Shown here: in pieces, positions 57,701 through 64,000 of the stretch | How the letters are laid out: each line of letters opens with the position of its first letter | How positions within the stretch are numbered: position 1 is the stretch's first letter | NCBI GenBank assembly: GCA_023213395.1 | Contig: CM041465.1 | Location: 72,361,741 to 72,425,740, forward strand | Length of the DNA: 64,000 nucleotides | Direction of reading: 5' to 3' | Origin: Cycas panzhihuaensis | Lineage: Eukaryota; Cycadophyta | Translations under genes and position numbers: made by a program | Notes under the pieces: generated by a model | What the model was told of the DNA's origin: nothing | What the model saw: only the letters and a program-made list of their open reading frames with translations | Database searches by the model: none

Positions 57701-58650
57701 TTTCCTCCACTAGTTAATGAAGAGGAATTTGCACCATTAGTTCAATTCTTTAACTTTCACAGCTTGCATGTAGCAACTCAGTTCCACAATTTTAATGAGG
57801 TTTGATGGAAGTACCTTGTTAATATTGTAATTGAGATTAACCTTTATTTTAAACCTTTTCTTCTTTAGTTGGTTGGTATACTTAATTTCTTCTTGTGATA
57901 AGTGAAGCCCCTTAATGCTATAATGGATTTAGAGTGAGAGAAAGGTCTCAAGTTTCTCTATAGGGCCTAAGTTTTTAGCCCACAAAATTTTACTATATGA
58001 TTCATACTTAGTAATACTGCCATGCTCAACTTGAATTTGAATAGAAATGGATATAGTAGAAGTGAGATTAACCCAAATAAAATGTGCTCCATTAGAGGAT
58101 TCTTTACAAGGCTTTTATTTTCTAGGATATATAGGACTAGTGGAACATTTGATGTGAATCTTATTGCCTAGTTTATGGTACTCACAATGATAGTTTTGAC
58201 CATATATGGTGGTATTATTCTCTAGTCCATGCACCTGGAACACTTCCTTTTAGATCTTTGATCTATATTAGGGTTTTATTGAAATCCAAAATAGTTAATT
58301 GTCTCTTCATTCTTGGCTAGTCAAAGGAAGTTAGGCTATGACTCATACTTGGTTTGTATGTCATTACCATTTGATAGATCTCTAGCTTCTACTCCTTAAG
58401 ATTATCATCCATGAAATCTAGAAAATTTGTACCATAATATACTACTAATAAGTTGTGGCCTCCTTCAACCACACCTATGGCTATACTAGGAAGGAAATTC
58501 TTTCATGGTTATCCTACAATCCATGCTTCACTCCTCTCTACAAAAAACTTAGGAAACACCTTCATATAGATACCTCTATCCTTAGTGATTTATATGTAAA
58601 AGATTAGGTTATCAAATCTTTGTGATCCTTTATTCACTTTCATCCACTTA
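54790..58650 (+). pseudogene. LINE ORF2: endonuclease and reverse transcriptase
   Basis: Apurinic-type endonuclease: NIRGIG near the start, LLGDFNFVE (55,206-55,233), then FTWINN near 55,358. Reverse transcriptase: SHGPDGMPIELYW (about 56,229-56,265), TTISLIPKN, LLKLDLNKAYD (about 56,600-56,634), and FVNNTILLG (56,922-56,945), where FADD has lost both aspartates. KYLGIPINLSR (57,098-57,130) and the C-terminal region follow. Endonuclease nicks DNA and reverse transcriptase copies the RNA at the nick. Stops every few dozen codons. Confidence 0.85.
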
Positions 58651-58714
58651 TATTATAATTAATTTTTTTTATTTTATAATATCCATATTTTACTTTAAAA
58701 AAGAAAAAGAAGAA

Positions 58715-59486
58715 ATATAACTAACCATGTATAATAAGAGGCATAGAAATACATTATTTATATTATCTTATTACATCTAACTTGTCTTGGTTAAGTAGTT
58801 TAGTTTATTTCCACGGTTAGTATATTTATTCGATGATTGATTTAATATTGATTAGATATTAATTAGTTACTAAAAGAAAGTTATGTGTCGAAGTGCTAAT
58901 GAAGGTAATATATAAATTGTATTATTAATCTTGTATGTAAGAGGTGAGATATTTTCTGCTACTCTTGTTTGTTGATGAACCATATATAAGAAGCACTTCT
59001 TATAGAACTAGTGATTACAATGGCTGATTACCCATGTATTTTGATAGATGGTTATTATTTAAATGGATATTAGTAATTTTTATTTATAAGATTATTTTAA
59101 TGATTACTTGATAGATATTAATGTTTGGCAGCAATTTGATAGGTGAAGATATGAGATGTTCAGGAAAATACTTCATATATTAGTTAGTATTGATGAATGA
59201 TGGTTTATATTTATAGGTTAGTTATTCATAGTTGGTTACTAATGATCACATATGACTATAGGTTTATTTCAGATATTTTATAGGTCAATACTTATAAGAG
59301 ATAAAGCTTGATAAATGATAAACTACATGCTATAAGTGATAATACTTAATTCAATTTGATATAATATGATATAGTTTTTTATATAGGTTATAGGTTTTAT
59401 GATCTAGTAGATATGAATACATGAAGATATTGAAGACTAAGGAGATGAAAATTAAAGATTTAAAGACACTAAACATTAAGGGGGGA
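58715..59486 (+). other. N-element 3' internal region with polypurine tract
   Basis: AT-rich, no coding signal; repeated TTGATAGATGGTTATTA-like phrases. Ends with AAGGGGGGA at 59,478-59,486 next to the LTR. Confidence 0.65.
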
Positions 59487-60019
59487 TGTTGGAATATATG
59501 ATATTATCATATATATAATGTTTAATATTAATGATAGTGGATACATATACAAACCTACTAATCAAACAGAGTGAGAGATGTGATACATATACATATCTAT
59601 GTAAATATACTATTAGATGATGTAAAGGCTCAAGAGAAATAATTAGTTATCCATGAGATTACTATTGATATAAATATATATATACATCACTTTAAGAACT
59701 TGAGAAAGGAGATGTACTTATTTTGATATCTAAAAGTAGCTCGAAACTCCACCTTCTCCTATGGTTTTTTCTACATTAGGTATTTTATGTATAAATCTAT
59801 TATCTCTCATGTGGTGAATTCTTATTAATATATGATTCTATTGTTGATACTTTATATTCATGTTTATTCTTTGTATGTACACATTCCTCATATACTAAAT
59901 CATTATTCATATATGCTTATTATAATTTCATTACATATACTCACTACATCACAATATGATATCAAATTTAAATTTTAAATTCTAATATAGTATCAGTGCT
60001 ATAGTTATAAATTCTAATA
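59487..60019 (+). repeat. N-element 3' LTR (533 bp) with extra primer-site unit
   Basis: Starts TGTTGGAATATATG. The part homologous to the 5' LTR ends at 59,987 (ATTCTAATA). A further 32 bp (59,988-60,019) reads TAGTATCAGTGC then an ATTCTAATA copy of the LTR terminus. The target duplication GGCAT follows only after this extra unit, so it belongs to the element. Confidence 0.75.
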
Positions 60020-60024
60020 GGCAT

Positions 60025-61534
60025 CCCATATACATATATGAAAAGTATATATGTACAAATAATTGTGGGAGTTAGAGTCTTCACAATAGTGTATAAAATC
60101 TTAGTGAGCTAGTAAATGCATGTACTCTAATCCTTGTCGAGCCAACTTGCCTCTTCTAAAAGTGGTATAATAATAATGCACAAAATATAAGTGTTCCATG
60201 TACAAACCCCTTCACTGCCACTTATCTCTAAGGTGTCTTAGATCTATTAGTGGGTCACATAACTCTAGGCCACTATGAAGGACTTGCCTTACTCATCTTA
60301 TCCTACTACATCCTCATATCACCTCTTTACTCTATGGTAGTATGGGTCCTTACATCACAACATGAGGATCTCTCATCTAGGTGATCAACTAATGGATTAT
60401 ATCTAGATTACACTTACTATGTCTAGGTTATTAGGACCACTATGTGGGCTATAGTTGAAGCCAACTAAGCATCTAGGATGATAATCTATACCTCTTCCCC
60501 TAACATAATTTGTAATGGAGGCACTGCTATTGGTATTACTACTACTTGTAGTACTTATCGCTAATGTCAAGCCATCTAAGTTATTGTGCCCTAAAGCTAG
60601 GAAATAGTGGCATCTCACTTTATGATTATGGTATCTCTTTGGGTGATCCCTACTTATGACTCCCCTTCCTTGACCCCCATATAGTTAATACCCTTACTAC
60701 AAGAGCAACGTTTATTTTATATAGTTGTATGAGGGTTGACTCATCTATATCTAAAATGGGAGGCTACCCCTTCATATACACCATGCTAAATGATGACTCC
60801 ATAACTTGGCACACAAAATTTTAAGCAAAACCACCATTTATAACATAAAAAGAAGAAGAAAGTTAGTGTATATAGGACACATCAAATCCATAACCAAAAT
60901 AAAAATTAAAATAAATCACAAATACTAAAGGAAATAAAGAGAGAGGTAGAATAAATACCATCTCTGAGGCCCTCATTGTCACCTCCCCTAGTAGGCCTAC
61001 TTGTCCAATCCATGCCTTTATCTGTTGGTCCCTCAGTTGCTTCATTTACAACTATAGCTTAAGCTGGGTCCCCTTGTGGTATAGCCTTAATCATAGGCTA
61101 TGTTGATCCCCCATCTTTACCTTCATATCTCCTCTTTGTAGTTGTTACCTCCTCCTTGGTATTTGAATCCCAATGGAATCCAACATAGGGAATCTGTAGT
61201 ATACTTATTCATCCCCATAGTGTCTAATGACCCAGCATAAATAGTTCTACTCACTCAATAACTTGAAGAATGTAAAAATAAGTAATCCACTTGTACAATA
61301 AGATCCCTCTATCTTCCATTGGCTAAGGACCTGCTCTTGGTCCTTACCTCTAAAACAGTCAAACAAATAACATTATAAAAGTGTACAAAATAAAAACCCA
61401 CCATGGCCTTCCATATAAATCTAATCGAGCTAGCTCTCATATTGGCCAAGATCAATGTGGTTCAATATAAACTCTTCATAGCCTTATAGTGTTGAACTAC
61501 CTCCATCCATCTATTAAGGAACTCAGTGTAGTTT
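60025..61534 (+). repeat. J2 repeat unit, third part
   Basis: Aligns with J1 at about 37,650-39,075 (for example CTACTATGCCCTAAAGCTAGG-like and ATACCTCTTCCC blocks) with one about 80-bp insertion near 60,265-60,345. The match stops abruptly at GTAGTTT (61,534). Minus-strand open frames at 60,403-60,618 and 60,863-61,045 are not conserved in J1 as frames. Confidence 0.75.
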
Positions 61535-63142
61535 TGACAATGAGTAATATAGAATAGGATAGAATATACTATGATTTTTTATATTAGTAGAACTCTTTAG
61601 TCTATTACATGGTCAAGGCTACTACCTCATCTATCTCACTCCCCTCTCTAATAAAATAATATTATTGCTCGTGTATATGCCCTAATTATACTAGGTAAGG
61701 GCCCTAACTCTAAATAAGGATTAATGCAAGGGAATCTCAAAATCTTCCTGACATCATAAGGAGCCCTAGAGACTTCTCTAACCAATGATAAGTGAAATAC
61801 CTATTGTCTCTTATCCCAATGGGAGAGGATTTCTATCAAAAGAGCTTGATCAAAATAGGACTACCAAGAAGTAATGATCTAGAGTAGCCTATAATACACT
61901 AAGATATGTTTTGTTTGGCCATTCCTATTTTGAGCAAGTGCAAGCATGGGAGAACCTGAATTCTTGCAATTGTTCACCATAATAACTCATTGAAAATATA
62001 TAAAAATATGTTAAAAAAAATATTGCAAATATTCCACTAAATAGAATAAGTTAAAAATATACTAAATTTTACTAAACCCAACTCAATATGTCTAAAAATT
62101 ATGAAAAAATATTAAAGCAACCCCCTCCCATAAAGTTCTTTATTTGTCTCACTATAGATAAGGTGTACCATTAAGATGTTAATGGTGTTATGAAAATTTA
62201 ACTTTTTTGGTACCATGGCATTTCATTACTTCATGGTACTATTAGGTTCTTTGTGGTACTATGGACTTCCAACATTGTCTTATGAAGAAACCCATACATT
62301 GAAAAATAATAAATATTTATAAAAAAATCATAAATTTTCAAATTTAGATAAAAAATTATCCATTTAAAATGATTGAGGTATCAAATTACCCTAGTCTAGC
62401 CATAAATAGGGCTATGATTGGACCTTATTTGGCTAAAATTTTTAAAAATAGGGAAATGCTCTAAAAAATATAAAAACTAAAAAATTAAAATTGTAAAAAA
62501 TATGGAGAGTTAGCCCTACTAGACCCAATGCTTACCATACCATCTTAATGTTTTGAATCTAATAGATCTAATCACATGTGAATCTAAGATTCTATTTACT
62601 TGTAATGAACTTGAGAGTGGTTTGGATAAAAAAGGGTTAATAAGAAATTTTCTAACCTTTGAATATAAAAATAAAATATGAAACAAAAGAAAAGCTTGTC
62701 TTATAATCATCCTAACTTGGCTTTGGAATGTCAAATTTTTACCCCATCTATCCTATTGGATTCCTTATTTTATAAATTATCACCCTGTATAATAAACACT
62801 ATTATTACTACAACTTATTTTTTATGTACAATGATTTAAATCACCCCAATATGGTTATTAATTAATATAATTAATAGGCCATTAATTCATTTTATTTTAT
62901 CACATAACACTTAAAGATAATATCTCTCAGTATATCAGTGTTTATAGTCCATAAGATCATTTTCTAATATTGAATTCATATTTATAGGCCTTAAAGGCCT
63001 ATTTTACTAGGTAATCCCTAGCCCTTTTTATACATTTTGGCTTAATAGAGCCCTAAGGTAATCACTCCCATGTATTTATTTTCTTTGGCTTAATATTAAT
63101 TAATCACCACTTAGTATTAACTATAAATGGTTAACCTTAATT
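61535..63142. other. Unassigned stretch
   Basis: No similarity to other parts of the window and no coding signal. Its left edge coincides with the loss of J1/J2 similarity, so an insertion may start here. An odd palindrome ATAGGCCTTAAAGGCCTAT lies at 62,985-63,002. Confidence 0.4.
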
Positions 63143-63165
63143 GCCACTCTAATATCCCCCCTTAG
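63143..63165 (-). repeat. Possible minus-strand LTR edge and polypurine tract
   Basis: Minus strand reads CTAAGGGGGGA then TATTAGAGTGGCAATTAAGG, the form of a copia purine tract followed by an LTR start with G to A. The LTR would extend to the left. No second LTR, primer site or pol is seen. A second GAGGGGGGATATT occurs on the minus strand near 63,248-63,262. Confidence 0.35.
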
Positions 63166-63842
63166 TATGAAAGTGGGATTTGGTCTATAGTTTAAAATCT
63201 TTGGTAAAGGCTAGAATCACCTTTGTTGTCTCACTTACATTTGAAATATCCCCCCTCAAGGATGATTTTTCTAAGTTTCTAAATTGACATAGATTAAGTA
63301 TTATTATATTCAATTTAGGTCATAAATAAGTGTTACATGATCTAGAGCTAGTGATAATTTAATTAGCTTGTAATTATAAACTTTATTTATTCAAGTCTCC
63401 TTTAGATCACTCTTATCAATAATTAACATGCCCAATTCTAGAAGGCACCCTAAATTTGCTTCTATTGTGGCTTTAACATAACTAATCTATATATGGTTTT
63501 ACTATAAACTTTTATGACATTAGAGTATTTTCCATGTGGCTTTGTGTGATGAATGTAGCCTCCAAATGTGTAATAAATAAGCTATAAATTAGTTTGTATA
63601 ACTTCCAATATGCCTAGAATCATCTCTACTCATTCATGCTTCATATCCATGCTTCTAACTAGTAATTAAATTGCTCATCAATCAAGAATTTTTACTTTAA
63701 CATGCAATAACTTCTTCTAAAGAGACTTGAGTACAACTTTTACAGTATACATGACTTTTAAATGTTAAAATATAATGTTTAATGTGGGTCTATTATGCAC
63801 ATATACTTCCCACCATTCACCTACTTCAAGATATGTGAGATG
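63166..63842. other. Unassigned stretch
   Basis: AT-rich with no recognised gene or repeat. If the feature at 63,143-63,165 is a 3' LTR edge, this would be the end of that element's internal region, but no RNase H motif was found on the minus strand. Confidence 0.4.
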
Positions 63843-63898
63843 CATATATATATATATATGTATATATATATGTATATATATGTATATATATATGTATA

Positions 63899-63941
<43 letters not shown>

Positions 63942-64000
63942 GTATATATATATGTATATATATGTATATATATATGTATATATATGTATATATATATGTA
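63843..64000. repeat. (TA)n/TATG microsatellite
   Basis: Runs of TA interrupted by single G bases to the window end. The G bases are spaced 12, 10, 12, 10 and so on (63,860; 63,872; 63,882; 63,894; 63,904), then a 28-bp gap, then 10, 12, 10, 12, 10, 12 to 63,998, giving a 22-bp higher-order unit. It is cut by the window end. Confidence 0.95.

Larger units (their letters stand above)
53261..58714 (+). mobile_element. L1-type LINE inside the N-element
   Basis: Plus strand: ORF1 (DUF4283-like plus zinc knuckle), ORF2 (endonuclease, reverse transcriptase, C-terminal zinc-finger/RNase region) and an A-rich tail AAAAAAGAAAAAGAAGAAA (about 58,697-58,714). The 5' edge is only approximate and no target duplication could be defined. 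Densely broken by stops. Confidence 0.85.
48947..60019 (+). mobile_element. N-element, large LTR element without recognisable pol
   Basis: 11.07 kb inserted in J2. Termini: 526-bp 5' LTR, TGGTATTTAAGC primer site, about 10 kb internal, purine tract AAGGGGGGA (59,478-59,486), 533-bp 3' LTR. Flanks GACAT and GGCAT (60,020-60,024) differ by one transition. Apart from a later LINE no gag or pol motif was found, so it is either a large non-autonomous (LARD-like) element or one decayed past recognition. The LTR and primer-site type are copia-like. Confidence 0.75.

Noticed and set aside
62985-63002. ATAGGCCTTAAAGGCCTAT palindrome as a small inverted-repeat element
   Set aside because: Too short and without target duplication or a second copy.
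1-64000. tRNA genes, rRNA, CRISPR arrays, bacterial operons or host protein genes
   Set aside because: tRNA-like matches are primer-binding sites only; no spacer-repeat arrays, no intact frames outside retroelements and no exon-like coding series were seen.

Overview
The window is a block of plant heterochromatin-like repeats with no host gene that I can recognise. The evidence is the mix of families: Ty1/copia elements primed by initiator tRNA-Met (the TGGTATCAGAGC primer-site family), Ty3/gypsy chromoviruses with a C-terminal chromodomain, and an L1-type LINE whose ORF1 has a DUF4283-like domain plus zinc knuckle. The DNA is AT-rich and almost every retroelement reading frame is broken, mostly where CAG, CAA, CGA or TGG codons have become stops. 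That is the pattern expected from long-term deamination of methylated, silenced DNA in a seed plant. The species cannot be told from the sequence.

Left part (1-17,800). Copia-A is inserted in the reverse transcriptase of Copia-B, and TRG-1 (LTRs plus gag only) is inserted in the integrase of Copia-A. The 5' LTR of Copia-A lies at 539-741 on the minus strand and its 3' LTR at 13,069-13,280 on the plus strand. Both adjoin the same 5-bp target (TCTCT at 742-746, AGAGA at 13,281-13,285) inside Copia-B sequence of opposite orientation. The simplest reading is one nested insertion later split by an inversion whose right breakpoint lies near 5,523-5,700. Copia-B therefore lies in two halves, 742-2,966 and 13,281-about 16,365. 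A second, internally deleted Copia-B copy (2,967-5,522) shares an LTR with the first.

Middle and right (17,800-64,000). A degenerate repeat unit J, with a gypsy-type aspartic-protease remnant, occurs as two tandem copies (J1 from 18,178, J2 from 40,305). J1 is split by chromovirus Gyp-M (20,011-37,298). Gyp-M is itself interrupted by TRG-3, TRG-2 (22,570-26,232) and the complete minus-strand chromovirus Gyp-L (26,951-33,318). J2 is split by the complete plus-strand chromovirus Gyp-K (41,492-47,901) and by the 11-kb N-element (48,947-60,019), which carries a LINE. LTR pairs match in length (Gyp-K 341/341, Gyp-L 374/374, Gyp-M 387/387, TRG-1 561/561, TRG-2 524/522), and target duplications or their one-transition derivatives support most boundaries. 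From 61,535 the sequence is unassigned apart from a possible minus-strand LTR edge, and the window ends in a (TA)n/TATG microsatellite.

Most unusual: the LTRs of the gag-only TRG family end in tandem 40-42-bp units that each begin with a copy of the tRNA primer-binding site. In TRG-2 they are in exact 42-bp phase with the real primer site. The N-element shows a related state, with one extra primer-site unit on its 3' LTR only. Nothing here looks like an active system; the value is in element structure and rearrangement history.
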